Part shown: positions 16,538 to 25,346 of the stretch, piece after piece | Layout: the number at the start of each line of letters is the position of its first letter | Position numbering within the stretch: the stretch's first letter is position 1 | NCBI RefSeq assembly: GCF_007923445.1 | Contig: NZ_VOJI01000010.1 | Coordinates: forward strand, 62,001 to 126,000 | Direction of reading: 5' to 3' | Origin: Puniceibacterium confluentis | Lineage (GTDB): Bacteria > Pseudomonadota > Alphaproteobacteria > Rhodobacterales > Rhodobacteraceae | DNA: 64,000 bases | The notes under the pieces: model-generated | Databases searched by the model: none | Told to the model about the DNA's origin: nothing | Seen by the model: the letters and a program-made list of their open reading frames with translations, nothing else | Program-made: the position numbers and the translations under genes

Positions 16538-17787
16538 GCGCGCCCAAGTTCACCACGCTGGGCTGTCGCCTCAATGCATATGAAACCGAGGCGATGAAGG
16601 CGCTGGCGGCCGAATCGGGCATGACCAACGCCGTGGTCGTCAACACCTGTGCCGTCACGGCCGAGGCGGTGCGCAAGGCGCGTCAGGAAATCCGCCGTCT
16701 GCGCCGGGAAAACCCCGATGCGCGGCTGATCGTGACCGGCTGCGCGGCCCAGACCGAGCCGGCCACCTTTACCGCGATGGCCGAAGTCGACGCGGTGATC
16801 GGCAATACCGAAAAGATGATGCCCGGCACCTGGGCCACTCTGGCGGCGGATTTCATCGGCGAGACCGAAAAGCTCATGGTCGACGACATCATGTCGGTGA
16901 CCGAGACCGCGGGCCACCTGATCGACGGCTTCGGCACCCGCTCGCGTGCTTATGTGCAGGTGCAGAACGGCTGTGACCACCGCTGCACCTTTTGCATCAT
17001 CCCCTTCGGGCGCGGCAATTCGCGGTCGGTTCCCGCCGGCGTCGTGGTCGAACAGATCCGGCGGCTGGTGGACAAGGGCTATAACGAAGTGGTGCTGACC
17101 GGGGTGGATCTGACCTCCTGGGGGGCCGATCTGCCGATGACGCCCAAGCTCGGCGATCTGGTCATGCGGATCCTGAGACTGGTGCCGGATCTGCCGCGGC
17201 TGCGGATCTCGTCGATCGATTCGATCGAGGTCGACGAGAACCTGCTGGCCGCCATCGCGACCGAGCCGCGTCTGATGCCGCACCTGCACCTGTCCCTGCA
17301 GCACGGCGATGATCTCATTCTCAAGCGGATGAAACGGCGGCATCTGCGCGACGATGCCATTGCCTTTGCCACAGAGGCGCGCAAGTTGCGCCCGGAAATG
17401 ACCTTTGGCGCCGATATCATCGCCGGATTCCCGACCGAGACCGAGGCGCATTTCGAAAATTCCCTGCGCCTTGTCGAGGAATGTGACCTCACCTGGCTGC
17501 ATGTGTTCCCCTACAGCGCCCGTCAGGGCACGCCGGCAGCGCGGATGCCCGCCGTGAACGGCGCGGTGATCCGGCAGCGCGCGGCACGTCTGCGGGCGGC
17601 TGGTGATCGCCAGGTGGCGCGCCACCTCGCCGCACAGATCGGGCGGCGGCACCGCATTCTGATGGAATCGCCCGACATGGGCCGGACCGAACAGTTCACC
17701 GAAGTGCGCTTTGCCACACCCCGGACCGAGGGCGCGATCGTGACGGCGCGGATCACCGGCGCGACGGACTCACATCTGCTGGCCTGA
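16534..17787 (+). CDS. mtaB: tRNA t6A37 methylthiotransferase MtaB
   Basis: 417-residue radical-SAM enzyme that converts t6A37 to ms2t6A37 in ANN-decoding tRNAs. The N-terminal UPF0004 domain carries three cluster cysteines (11, 39, 70). The radical-SAM motif is CDHRCTFC (Cys147, 151, 154). The C-terminal TRAM-like region is short. The N-terminal [14 protein letters not shown] distinguishes MtaB from MiaB and RimO. GTG start overlapping the dapF stop. Pairing with dapF is probably transcriptional convenience. Confidence 0.93.
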   Translation: MSAPKFTTLGCRLNAYETEAMKALAAESGMTNAVVVNTCAVTAEAVRKARQEIRRLRRENPDARLIVTGCAAQTEPATFTAMAEVDAVIGNTEKMMPGTWATLAADFIGETEKLMVDDIMSVTETAGHLIDGFGTRSRAYVQVQNGCDHRCTFCIIPFGRGNSRSVPAGVVVEQIRRLVDKGYNEVVLTGVDLTSWGADLPMTPKLGDLVMRILRLVPDLPRLRISSIDSIEVDENLLAAIATEPRLMPHLHLSLQHGDDLILKRMKRRHLRDDAIAFATEARKLRPEMTFGADIIAGFPTETEAHFENSLRLVEECDLTWLHVFPYSARQGTPAARMPAVNGAVIRQRAARLRAAGDRQVARHLAAQIGRRHRILMESPDMGRTEQFTEVRFATPRTEGAIVTARITGATDSHLLA

Positions 17788-17896
17788 CCTGCGCGCAGCC
17801 AGGCGCAGGCGAAAAAAGCCCGCTGCGCCGTGATCGTGGCGTGCGGCGCTCTACATCTGGTTTGCAAGATACCCCAAAATTGGCCATGACAGTTCA

Positions 17897-18589
17897 ATGA
17901 CAGCCCACACCAAAGCCCTGACCGTCCATCTTCTGACCGCAACCGGGGCTGTCTTTGCCATGCTCGCCCTGCTGGCGGCGGCGCAAGAGAAATGGTCGAT
18001 CATGTTCCTGTGGCTGGTGATCGCCTTTTTCGTGGACGGCATCGACGGCCCGCTGGCGCGCAAATACGACGTGAAATCCAATGCCCCGCGCTTTGATGGC
18101 GTGCTGCTGGACCTGATCATCGACTATCTGACCTACGTCTTCATCCCTGCCTTCGCGCTGTTTCAGTCGGGTTTGCTGCCGGGCTGGACCGGCTGGGTGG
18201 CGATCATCCTGATCACCTTTGCCAGCGCAATGTATTTTGCCGACAACCGCATGAAAACAGAAGACAATTCGTTCCATGGCTTCCCCGGTTGCTGGAACAT
18301 GCTGGTGCTGGTGATGTTCGCGCTGAGCCCGAATTTCTGGATCATCCTCGGGCTGGTGGGCAGTCTTGCGGTGACGATGTTCCTGCCGCTCAAGTTCATC
18401 CACCCGGTGCGCACCGAACGCTGGCGCTCGGTGTCACTGCCCGTCGCCCTGGCCTGGACCTTTTTCGCCGGCTGGGCGGCCTGGGTGGACTTCCACCCGC
18501 AAAGCTGGGCGCACTGGGGGCTGGTGGTGACGTCGGTCTATCTGATCTCGGTCGGAATCCTGCAGCAGCTGATTCCGGCGCGGCAATAA
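17897..18589 (+). CDS. pcs: Phosphatidylcholine synthase
   Basis: 230-residue membrane enzyme that condenses CDP-diacylglycerol with choline to give phosphatidylcholine, a route found in many alphaproteobacteria. The CDP-alcohol phosphotransferase motif is present in its Pcs form: DGPLAR, a 12-residue spacer, then GVLLDLIID with the two final aspartates. Six to eight hydrophobic segments cover the rest. It stands alone, 109 nt after mtaB, and is followed by an AT-rich run just after the stop. Confidence 0.92.
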   Translation: MTAHTKALTVHLLTATGAVFAMLALLAAAQEKWSIMFLWLVIAFFVDGIDGPLARKYDVKSNAPRFDGVLLDLIIDYLTYVFIPAFALFQSGLLPGWTGWVAIILITFASAMYFADNRMKTEDNSFHGFPGCWNMLVLVMFALSPNFWIILGLVGSLAVTMFLPLKFIHPVRTERWRSVSLPVALAWTFFAGWAAWVDFHPQSWAHWGLVVTSVYLISVGILQQLIPARQ

Positions 18590-18692
18590 AAAAATTTCCA
18601 GTGCCCATGCGAAATTACAAATCCATTTGGTTGTGGCAGGTTAGAATTCTTGTTCGTTCGCAGACCGTAGAAAATTCCAAGACATACAGCAC

Positions 18693-18962
18693 ATGACTGA
18701 TCGACAAACATACCCGGAAATCGCGCAGCGCCTTGGTGCCGTGAGGGCGGTGTTTTCGACGCTGTCGCGGAAAGACTGGGCCACGGCTCAGGGCTTCAAG
18801 GTCAGTCAGTATAACAACTGGGAAAATGGAACCCGTCGGATACCACTGGAAGCCGCCGACAGATTTTGCGAGCAGTTCAGCCTGACACTTGATTGGATTT
18901 ACCGAGGGAAATGGGCAGGTCTACCCAAAGATGTTTCCGAGGAACTCCGGAAACACCTTTGA
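18693..18962 (+). CDS. Small XRE-type helix-turn-helix protein
   Basis: 89-residue protein with a Cro/C1-type HTH in its first 70 residues: TAQGFKVSQYNNWENGTRRI is the recognition-helix region, followed by the usual helix ending in a Trp-Ile-Tyr-Arg-Gly segment. No effector domain. It is preceded by about 100 bp of clearly lower GC, which may be a promoter. It stands apart from its neighbours and converges with the ABC permease gene. The target is unknown. Confidence 0.75.
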   Translation: MTDRQTYPEIAQRLGAVRAVFSTLSRKDWATAQGFKVSQYNNWENGTRRIPLEAADRFCEQFSLTLDWIYRGKWAGLPKDVSEELRKHL

Positions 18963-19007
18963 AAGATCCCGACAGCGCCGACGGAAGGTCTGGTCTTTGG
19001 TCGTCGA

Positions 19008-19817
19008 TCACGCCTTGAGCCGGTAGCCGGTGCGGAACATTTGCCAGGCCAGTGCCAGCAGCGCCAGCGTCGCCGACAGTGCGACGGCAAAGCCCAGAAG
19101 CGGCGGGGAATCCGAGACCCCGATCAGCCCGAAGCGCACCCCGTCGATAAGGTAGAAGATCGGGTTGAAATGGGTGATCTCGCGCAGGACGGCGGGCAGC
19201 GCCTCAACCGAATAGAAAGTGCCCGACAGAAAGGCCAGGGGGGTTACCACAAAGTTCGTGATCGCCGCCATCTGGTCAAACTTGTTGGCAAAGATCCCCG
19301 CCAGCAATCCCAACGCCGACATGAAGGCGGCGCCAAGGATGACAAACACCAGCGCCACCAGCGGATGACTTGGCACGATGCCCAGCACGAGTGCCAGCAC
19401 CGCCGCCAGCGCCACGGCCACGAACAGCCCCCGCGCGATCCCGCCGGCCAGATAGCCCAGCACCAGTTCGCCGCCGCTGAGGGGCGGCATCAGCGTGTCG
19501 ACGATGTTGCCCTGCACCTTCGAGATGACAATCGACGACGACGTGTTGGCAAAGGCGTTCTGGATCACCGTCATCATCAGGATGCCGGGAGCGATGAAGG
19601 TGGTGAACGGCACGCCCATGACATCGCCGCGCTGCGGGCCGATGGCGATGGTAAAGATCAGCAGGAACAGCCCCGCCGTCACCAGCGGCGCCAGCAGAGT
19701 CTGGGTCCAGACCGCGCTGAAGCGCATCACTTCCCGTCGGGCCAATGTGTACAGGCCCAGCCAGTTCACCCGGCCAAAGCGACGTGTACCCTGCGGATAG
19801 GGGGCGGAATCGTGCAT
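19008..19817 (-). CDS. ABC-2 type transporter permease
   Basis: 269-residue inner-membrane exporter permease with six hydrophobic segments. It has the ABC-2 signature region around FVVTPLAFLSGTFYSVEALP and NPIFYLIDGVRFG, as in YadH/NodJ-type permeases. GGAGAG precedes the ATG. No ATP-binding subunit is encoded beside it in this window, so the partner must be elsewhere. It is divergent from gcrA. The cargo (lipid, polysaccharide or drug) cannot be inferred. Confidence 0.88.
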   Translation of the reverse strand: MHDSAPYPQGTRRFGRVNWLGLYTLARREVMRFSAVWTQTLLAPLVTAGLFLLIFTIAIGPQRGDVMGVPFTTFIAPGILMMTVIQNAFANTSSSIVISKVQGNIVDTLMPPLSGGELVLGYLAGGIARGLFVAVALAAVLALVLGIVPSHPLVALVFVILGAAFMSALGLLAGIFANKFDQMAAITNFVVTPLAFLSGTFYSVEALPAVLREITHFNPIFYLIDGVRFGLIGVSDSPPLLGFAVALSATLALLALAWQMFRTGYRLKA

Positions 19818-19897
19818 ATCGGGCTCTCCTGCTGGCGGCAGCCGCTTGTAACTCGGGGTGGAGTGATTAGAATAGGGGGCTGATACGGAATTTTCAG

Positions 19898-19923
19898 GCG
19901 GCCCGCCAGCGTGGCCGCTTTTT
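19898..19923 (+). promoter_or_regulatory. Hairpin followed by T5 in the gcrA leader
   Basis: GCGGCC and GGCCGC form a 6-bp all-GC stem around a 9-nt loop, followed by five T residues, ending about 15 nt before the gcrA ATG. It has the shape of a short terminator/attenuator. Its closeness to the ribosome site TAAGGAA means it might also gate translation. A chance GC-rich hairpin cannot be ruled out. Confidence 0.4.
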
Positions 19924-19938
19924 CAGTAAGGAACACCC

Positions 19939-20559
19939 ATGTCCTGGACCGACGAACGCGTAGAGCAGCTCAAGAAGATGTGGGGCGAAGGCCAGTCCGC
20001 CAGCCAGATCGCAAAAGAGCTGGGCGGCGTGACCCGCAATGCGGTGATCGGCAAGGTGCACCGTCTGGGCCTGTCGAACCGCGTCGGCGCGCCGGGTGCC
20101 GCCGAACCGTCCCCCGGTGCCGCTCCGGCGGCTGCCGATGCCGCAACCGACGCACGCCCCAAACCCGCCGCGCCGCGCCCCGACACCAAGCCGAAGATTC
20201 CCCAACCCAAGACCGAAAGCGCCCGCCCCGTGAGTCCCGAACCCGAGTTGCAGACCCAGTCCGCCCAACCCCCGGCGCGCCGCGCGATCATCCCGGCAGG
20301 TCAGCCCCTGCCGCCGCAGCCTTCGGCCAACGAGATCAGCCCTGAGGCACTGGCCAAGGTCAACGAGGTCGAGAAGAAGGCCAAGAAGCTGTCGCTCATG
20401 GAGTTGACCGAACGCACCTGCAAATGGCCGGTCGGTGACCCCGCCACCGAACACTTCTGGTTCTGCGGGCTGCCGGTACAGCAGGGCAAACCCTATTGCG
20501 AGGCCCATGTCGGCGTCGCGTTCCAACCGATGTCGGCCCGCCGCGACCGCCGCCGCTGA
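19939..20559 (+). CDS. gcrA: GcrA cell cycle regulator
   Basis: 206-residue alphaproteobacterial factor that binds sigma70 RNA polymerase and CcrM-methylated GANTC promoters. The N-terminal DNA-binding helix bundle (SWTDERVEQLKKMW, then GGVTRNAVIGKVHRLGL) is diagnostic. A Pro/Ala-rich linker (about residues 55-130) leads to the conserved C-terminal zinc-like region TCKWPVGDP...FCGLP...YCEAH that contacts RNA polymerase. TAAGGAA ribosome site. Divergent from the ABC permease. Confidence 0.95.
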   Translation: MSWTDERVEQLKKMWGEGQSASQIAKELGGVTRNAVIGKVHRLGLSNRVGAPGAAEPSPGAAPAAADAATDARPKPAAPRPDTKPKIPQPKTESARPVSPEPELQTQSAQPPARRAIIPAGQPLPPQPSANEISPEALAKVNEVEKKAKKLSLMELTERTCKWPVGDPATEHFWFCGLPVQQGKPYCEAHVGVAFQPMSARRDRRR

Positions 20560-20853
20560 TCACCGCCCCCTGGATAACCCTACCGGGAACGCTCCTGAGC
20601 GTTCCCCGAGGCGTTGATGGTCCCGGTGATGCCCGTCCGACGGGCAGCCTCCGGCGGTTCTATCAAGACAAACTGCCCTGAAAACTCGGGCGGCGTGAAG
20701 AATTCCGCCGCCGGCAAGGCCGCATCTCGCGCTTGACGCTAGTGCCCGCACCATGCCTACGCGAACCGCCGAGGATCGCCATCGGCGGCATTTCATCAGT
20801 GGAAATCATCTGGAAAGGCGCCGATCCTGCGCAAGAGACCGATAGCACACTGA
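20560..20853. other. Intergenic region with three GC-rich hairpins after gcrA
   Basis: 294 bp without a gene. Three inverted repeats follow each other: arms GGGAACGCTC/GAGCGTTCCC (20585-20606), GCCCGTC/GACGGGC (20631-20645), and GGCGGCG/CGCCGCC around 20690-20712. None is followed by a clear T-run. They may serve to end the gcrA transcript or form a structured RNA. Confidence 0.5.
20585..20606. repeat. 10-bp perfect inverted repeat downstream of gcrA
   Basis: Arms GGGAACGCTC and GAGCGTTCCC separated by CT, 26 nt after the gcrA stop. The RNA hairpin would be strong enough to stall transcription, but the required U-run is absent; it could act with Rho or protect the 3' end. Confidence 0.55.
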
Positions 20854-21684
20854 ATGGGCGGGCTGCGGAATCGGCACACCATTTCTGAAATTTCCCATTC
20901 TGACGAGTGGAGTGTGCGCGTGAGTTTTCTGGAATCCTACTCTGAGGCCAAAACGACGGCGTCCAAGTTCGAAGGCATGATTTCGCCGCTGAGCATTGCG
21001 ATCTTTCAATCCCTGTTTGCCTTTCACAAGGCGAACGACGTTACCGGCGACCTGATCGAGTTCGGTGTGTTTCGCGGAAAATCGGCCTCGGTCCTGTTGC
21101 GGAATCTCAATTCCGGTGAAACCGCGTATCTTGTCGATGTCGTTGGCTGCCCGGACTTTGCCAGGCCGGATGCAATTTCCGGGCAGTATGAATTCATCAA
21201 GGGCAAGGGCAACACGTTTTCCGTTTCCGACGCCTTTGCCAAATCGGTTCCGGCTTCTTTCAGATTGTCGCACCACGACGGCAGTCACCGTTTCAACAAT
21301 GTCATTGCCGAAATGACATTCATGGAAACCCGATTGGCGCCACGGGGGATCGTGATCCTCGACGATTTTCTGAACCCGGCCTACATGCAGGTGGTTGCTG
21401 CCAGCTTCAATTACCTGGCGACCAGAAGCTCCGGGCTGGAGTTCCTGCCCTATTCGAACAACAAGGCCTACCTCTGCCACAAGGAGGATTTCGATTTTTA
21501 CAGCCGGTTCATCATTGAGAAACTGCTCTCTGACATCAATTCGGCAGAGTTCGACTGCATGTTGGCCCGGTCCGATAACCATCCGGTGTACCGCGCGTTC
21601 TCGCTCTACCCCAAGAACCGGCCCGGTCTGCCGGATTTCTACGGCACGGACTTTCTTGGCGACAAATACTATCGTCTCGGCTGA
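20854..21684 (+). CDS. Class I SAM-dependent methyltransferase (TylF/Methyltransf_24-like)
   Basis: 276 residues from the first ATG, with a Rossmann-type SAM-binding core. LIEFGVFRGKSASVLL is the motif I glycine loop, a strand ending YLVDVVG follows, HHDGSHRF resembles the post-motif Asp-His of the Methyltransf_24 family, and RGIVILDDF is a typical metal/substrate strand. The start is uncertain: GTG codons near 20911 and 20920 have a better-placed purine-rich sequence. GC is lower than in its neighbours, hinting at transfer. Substrate unknown; sugar or small-molecule O-methylation is possible. Confidence 0.7.
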   Translation: MGGLRNRHTISEISHSDEWSVRVSFLESYSEAKTTASKFEGMISPLSIAIFQSLFAFHKANDVTGDLIEFGVFRGKSASVLLRNLNSGETAYLVDVVGCPDFARPDAISGQYEFIKGKGNTFSVSDAFAKSVPASFRLSHHDGSHRFNNVIAEMTFMETRLAPRGIVILDDFLNPAYMQVVAASFNYLATRSSGLEFLPYSNNKAYLCHKEDFDFYSRFIIEKLLSDINSAEFDCMLARSDNHPVYRAFSLYPKNRPGLPDFYGTDFLGDKYYRLG

Positions 21685-21818
21685 TCCGGCACAGGCCCTG
21701 CGCGTCGCATCGCGTGGCGGACCCAGCCCACGGGGCGGCCATCGGCAGTTTTCCCGCCAATTCTCCGGTCGGCTGAACAAACCCTTTGCCTCGCCCGGCA
21801 GCGCTTGTATGAGGGGCA

Positions 21819-23180
21819 ATGTCCCAGAACCCGCCGAATCTCCGCCCCGACCTTGCGCCCAAAGCCACCCTGCCCTCTGACCGGCGCGCCGGCCAGCCCA
21901 CCCTTGGCATGGTTTCGCTCGGGTGCCCCAAGGCGCTGGTCGACAGCGAACGCATTCTGACCCGCCTGCGCGCCGAAGGTTACGGCATCTCGGCCGATTA
22001 TGCCGGCGCCGATGCGGTGATCGTGAACACCTGCGGCTTTCTGGACAGCGCCAAGGCCGAAAGCCTTGAGGCGATCGGTGAGGCGCTTGCCGAAAATGGT
22101 CGGGTGATTGTCACCGGCTGCCTGGGCGCCGAACCGGACTACATCCGCGAGCATCATCCCCGCATCCTGGCCGTGACCGGCCCGCACCAGTACGAACAGG
22201 TGCTGGACGCCGTGCATCTGGCGGTGCCGCCGGACCCGGATCCGTTCATAGACCTGATGCCTGCGGCCGGTGTCAAACTGACCCCGCGGCATTACAGCTA
22301 TCTGAAGATTTCCGAGGGCTGCAATCACAAATGCAAGTTCTGCATCATCCCCGACATGCGCGGCAAACTGCAGTCGCGCCCGGCCCGTGCCGTTCTGCGC
22401 GAGGCGGAAAAGCTGGTCGAGTCGGGTGTGAAGGAGTTGCTGGTGATCAGCCAGGACACCTCGGCCTATGGCACCGACTGGAAGGACCGTGACGCCAAGG
22501 CGCCGATCCTCGAACTGGCGCGCGACCTGGGCCAGTTCGGCGCCTGGGTGCGCATGCACTACGTCTATCCCTACCCCCACGTCCGCGAGCTGATTCCGCT
22601 GATGGCGGACGGGTTGGTGTTGCCCTATCTCGACATCCCCTTCCAACATGCCCACCCCGAAACGCTGAAACGCATGGCGCGCCCCGCGGCCGCTGCCCGC
22701 ACGCTGGACGAAATCGCCGCCTGGCGCGAGATCTGCCCCGACATCACCCTGCGCTCGACCTTCATCGTCGGCTATCCCGGCGAGACAGAGGCCGAGTTCC
22801 AGACGCTGCTGGACTGGATGGACGAGGCGCAACTGGATCGCGTCGGCTGTTTCCAGTACGAAAACGTCGCGGGTGCGCGGTCCAATGCCCTGCCCGATCA
22901 TGTGCCCGCCGAGGTCAAGCAAGAGCGCTGGGACCGGTTCATGGAAAAGGCGCAGGCAATTTCCGAAGCGAAACTGGCCGCCAAGGTTGGCACGCGCCTG
23001 CAGGTGATCGTCGATCTGGTCGAAGAAGACGCCGCGACCTGTCGCACCATGGCCGATGCTCCCGAAATCGACGGCAATCTGTTCATCGACGACGATTTCG
23101 ATCAGCTCAGCCCCGGTGACATCGTCACTGTCGAAGTCGACGAGGCCGGTGAATACGATCTCTGGGGCCGACTGGTCTGA
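21819..23180 (+). CDS. rimO: Ribosomal protein S12 methylthiotransferase RimO
   Basis: 453-residue radical-SAM enzyme that adds a methylthio group to an Asp of ribosomal protein S12. The UPF0004 domain has cysteines 36, 72 and 101; [14 protein letters not shown] is the RimO-specific version. The radical-SAM motif is CNHKCKFC (Cys168, 172, 175). A C-terminal TRAM domain follows, ending [10 protein letters not shown], the usual RimO terminus. Cytoplasmic, single gene. A second methylthiotransferase (mtaB) lies 4 kb upstream. Confidence 0.95.
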   Translation: MSQNPPNLRPDLAPKATLPSDRRAGQPTLGMVSLGCPKALVDSERILTRLRAEGYGISADYAGADAVIVNTCGFLDSAKAESLEAIGEALAENGRVIVTGCLGAEPDYIREHHPRILAVTGPHQYEQVLDAVHLAVPPDPDPFIDLMPAAGVKLTPRHYSYLKISEGCNHKCKFCIIPDMRGKLQSRPARAVLREAEKLVESGVKELLVISQDTSAYGTDWKDRDAKAPILELARDLGQFGAWVRMHYVYPYPHVRELIPLMADGLVLPYLDIPFQHAHPETLKRMARPAAAARTLDEIAAWREICPDITLRSTFIVGYPGETEAEFQTLLDWMDEAQLDRVGCFQYENVAGARSNALPDHVPAEVKQERWDRFMEKAQAISEAKLAAKVGTRLQVIVDLVEEDAATCRTMADAPEIDGNLFIDDDFDQLSPGDIVTVEVDEAGEYDLWGRLV

Positions 23181-23533
23181 CCGGCGCTATGGCGACTCGA
23201 TTCTGGTGACTCGCCAAGTTGACGCTAGGTCTGGCGCTCAAATGGCCGAGACCTGCAAGAACTTACAGGTTTATACCGCAAACCTGTAAGTATTACCCTG
23301 TCCGTCAGGATAGGCGGCGCAAGCCAGACGCTGACAGAACAGATCTTTCCGGGTAGTATCTCTGTATTGGGTCGGTCAGTTTTCGGGGGGAAGCCCAAAC
23401 ATAAACCGACAGAGCTGCAACAAAACAAGCGCCGTACAACCGTCTGAATAGCGAAGCTTTTTTGTTCAGCTATCAAACTTTTTGGTGCCATCTGGCGCCG
23501 ACAAACATTTTGCACAACCTTTTCAGCATGATA
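23181..23533 (+). other. Gene-free low-GC stretch before a strong terminator; possible small RNA
   Basis: 353 bp between rimO and a clear factor-independent terminator, with no convincing protein frame on either strand. GC drops clearly below that of the flanking genes after about 23230. A terminator 354 nt beyond rimO is far for that gene alone, so either rimO has a long 3' UTR or an independent small RNA starts inside. No match to tmRNA, SRP or RNase P features was seen. Confidence 0.35.
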
Positions 23534-23565
23534 GAATGCCGCTTTCGGGCGGCATTCTTTTTTTT
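23534..23565 (+). terminator. Factor-independent terminator
   Basis: A 9-bp perfect stem (GAATGCCGC with GCGGCATTC) around the loop TTTCGG is followed directly by eight T residues on the plus strand. On the minus strand no T-run follows, so it works for rightward transcription only. It is the clearest intrinsic terminator in the window. Confidence 0.9.
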
Positions 23566-23601
23566 ACGCAGGATCCGTCGCCCTGACCCAACACACGACG
23601 G

Positions 23602-24159
23602 TCACCCGGATTTGACCGGTACAAAAAGCCCGCTGAACAGAGTGAACGTCCCCAACAGGAATCCCGAGATCACCGGCGAGATCGGAATGCCCAGAACGTC
23701 CCAGACTTCGGCTTTCATGGCATAGGCCCAGATCGCGAACGCCACGCAGCTCAGCACCGCGTGCAGCCCCCAGGTTCCGGTCTTTGCCGCATCGGCGGCC
23801 ATCTTCACGTAAAACACCGTGCCGATCAGGGCGACGCAGAACGAGGCAAGCGCAACAAACTCGTTCGCGCCGATGGCACCGGCGCGCAGGCTTGCGACCC
23901 CGCCATCACCTGCCGCGACCATGCTGTTGGCAAAGATGAAAAATGCGATCACTTCGAGCGGGATGTAGTTGCGCACCCGTTCGATATAGCTTTGCCCATC
24001 CTCATCCGGGACGGCGTCGTCCTTGCCCTCTCCGCCCGCCGCCCTCCGGGCGTTGTGCGCGGCCACAGCGCTGCTCTTGAGCACGGTCGCCGTGGTCAAC
24101 TGGAACGGCAAGCGGGATGTTTTCTCAATCGGTTCCAGAGCCTGATTGGCAATTGTCAT
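23602..24159 (-). CDS. Hypothetical four-helix membrane protein
   Basis: 185 residues and no recognised family. A polar N-terminal part (about residues 1-58) includes an Ala/Gly/Asp-rich linker. Four hydrophobic segments follow, from about residue 62 (YIPLEVIAFFIFANSMV) to the C-terminus (GFLLGTFTLFSGLFVP). No catalytic motif or cysteine-rich site. It lies downstream of the LuxR gene in the same direction with 105 nt between them, so it might be a LuxR target, but that is only position. Confidence 0.65.
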   Translation of the reverse strand: MTIANQALEPIEKTSRLPFQLTTATVLKSSAVAAHNARRAAGGEGKDDAVPDEDGQSYIERVRNYIPLEVIAFFIFANSMVAAGDGGVASLRAGAIGANEFVALASFCVALIGTVFYVKMAADAAKTGTWGLHAVLSCVAFAIWAYAMKAEVWDVLGIPISPVISGFLLGTFTLFSGLFVPVKSG

Positions 24160-24264
24160 CTCTACACCCTAAATTTCTTATGGCAGCTGGGGCCAGGTCC
24201 CCCAAATGTCGCATCGTGAAATCAACGTTCATTCGTGTGCCGCCCGGGATCGCGGCCAGTCTGA

Positions 24265-25146
24265 TCAAGTTAGCGCCTGTGACTTTATCCTTGTCCCTGC
24301 ATTGTCCATTTCGATCAGAATTTCCGGCCCGTTCAATCCCGGACGATTGAACGGGTCGGGCAATACGCCCAACGACATCGCAAGCGCGGCGAGTTCCGCA
24401 CGTGATTTGGCCTGGGTATTCTGCATCAGCGCATTCATCCGTTGGCGGACAGCCGATATCGAGATGTCCAGTTTGGCGGCGATTGCCTTGTCCTGCAGGC
24501 CAGATCCAATCAATTCCAGAAGATCCTGCTGTTTGTCGGTGATCCGGTTGCGTTCACTGAACTCCTGATTGAAATGATAGAGGTAGCGCTGGTGTCCCAT
24601 CAGGGCCGCGGTATTTAACGTCCAGCCGTGGGCGCGGATAATGGCCTGCATTTCGCGGCGGGAATGATCACCGGCAAAAGTAATAAGCGCAGCCTGTGGC
24701 GGAGCATTCAGCCGCAATGGAATAGAGAACCCGGCGCGGATACCGTGTTCTGCCGCTAATTTAAGCACCTCGACGCGTTTTTGCGGAACATGGCGGTATT
24801 CTTCAATAAACTCTATGCCGATCATTACCGGCGTCAGGTAATTCATCGCGTGGTCGCGGAAATAGGACCACCTCTGAAGCTCTGGATCCATATTAATTGT
24901 ATGCAACCACGAGGAGTCATATGACGTGCGGACAAACAGGGTTTTTTTCCAGTCCCGGTACGACGATGCCGAGATGAAATCGACAAAAGGCAACTGCACC
25001 TGACGGCCCAGAGCGACGATCAGCCGCCACACGTCGCTGGAATGACACGTATTCTCAAGGTCCTGCAGGAAACCTTGCAGCAGGTCGGGGACATAACATT
25101 CGGCATCAACGAGCGGCCGACGTTCGGGGGGATGTGAATCAGACAG
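24265..25146 (-). CDS. LuxR family regulator with autoinducer-binding domain, probable CTG start
   Basis: About 293 residues: an N-terminal autoinducer-binding-like domain (to about residue 190) and a C-terminal LuxR HTH (ITDKQQDLLELIGSGLQDKA, then ISISAVRQRMNALMQ). Between the in-frame stop at 25150-25152 and a GTG at 25032 there is no ATG, GTG or TTG. The GTG has no ribosome site and would cut the first helix of the ligand domain. A CTG at 25146 has AGGAG 7 nt upstream, so I use it. No luxI-type synthase is in the window, so this is a solo. Tail of about 35 residues after the HTH is unusual. Confidence 0.8.
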   Translation of the reverse strand: MSDSHPPERRPLVDAECYVPDLLQGFLQDLENTCHSSDVWRLIVALGRQVQLPFVDFISASSYRDWKKTLFVRTSYDSSWLHTINMDPELQRWSYFRDHAMNYLTPVMIGIEFIEEYRHVPQKRVEVLKLAAEHGIRAGFSIPLRLNAPPQAALITFAGDHSRREMQAIIRAHGWTLNTAALMGHQRYLYHFNQEFSERNRITDKQQDLLELIGSGLQDKAIAAKLDISISAVRQRMNALMQNTQAKSRAELAALAMSLGVLPDPFNRPGLNGPEILIEMDNAGTRIKSQALT

Positions 25147-25171
25147 CTTCTATCTCCTGATACGTTCAGTG

Positions 25172-25186
25172 AAGTTCCGGAACGTT
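25172..25186. promoter_or_regulatory. Palindrome in the LuxR-tdk divergent region
   Basis: GTTCCGGAAC is a perfect 10-bp palindrome (25174-25183) set in AA/GTT flanks, about 28 bp upstream of the proposed LuxR start. Its place and symmetry fit an operator for the LuxR dimer. It is shorter than a classical 20-bp lux box, so the assignment is weak. Confidence 0.35.
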
Positions 25187-25346
25187 CTGCCTTGCTGCCT
25201 TTATACGCTGCGGCAACGCGGCATGTTCAAATCTCAATTTCTTCTCAATTGGTTTTATTGTACGCCAATCGGGCGTGGCTGTCAGCGCGTAATTCCACAT
25301 TCTTTGCAGGGCTTGCCAATCGGCCGCCTGCCCGGCATGACGGGGC

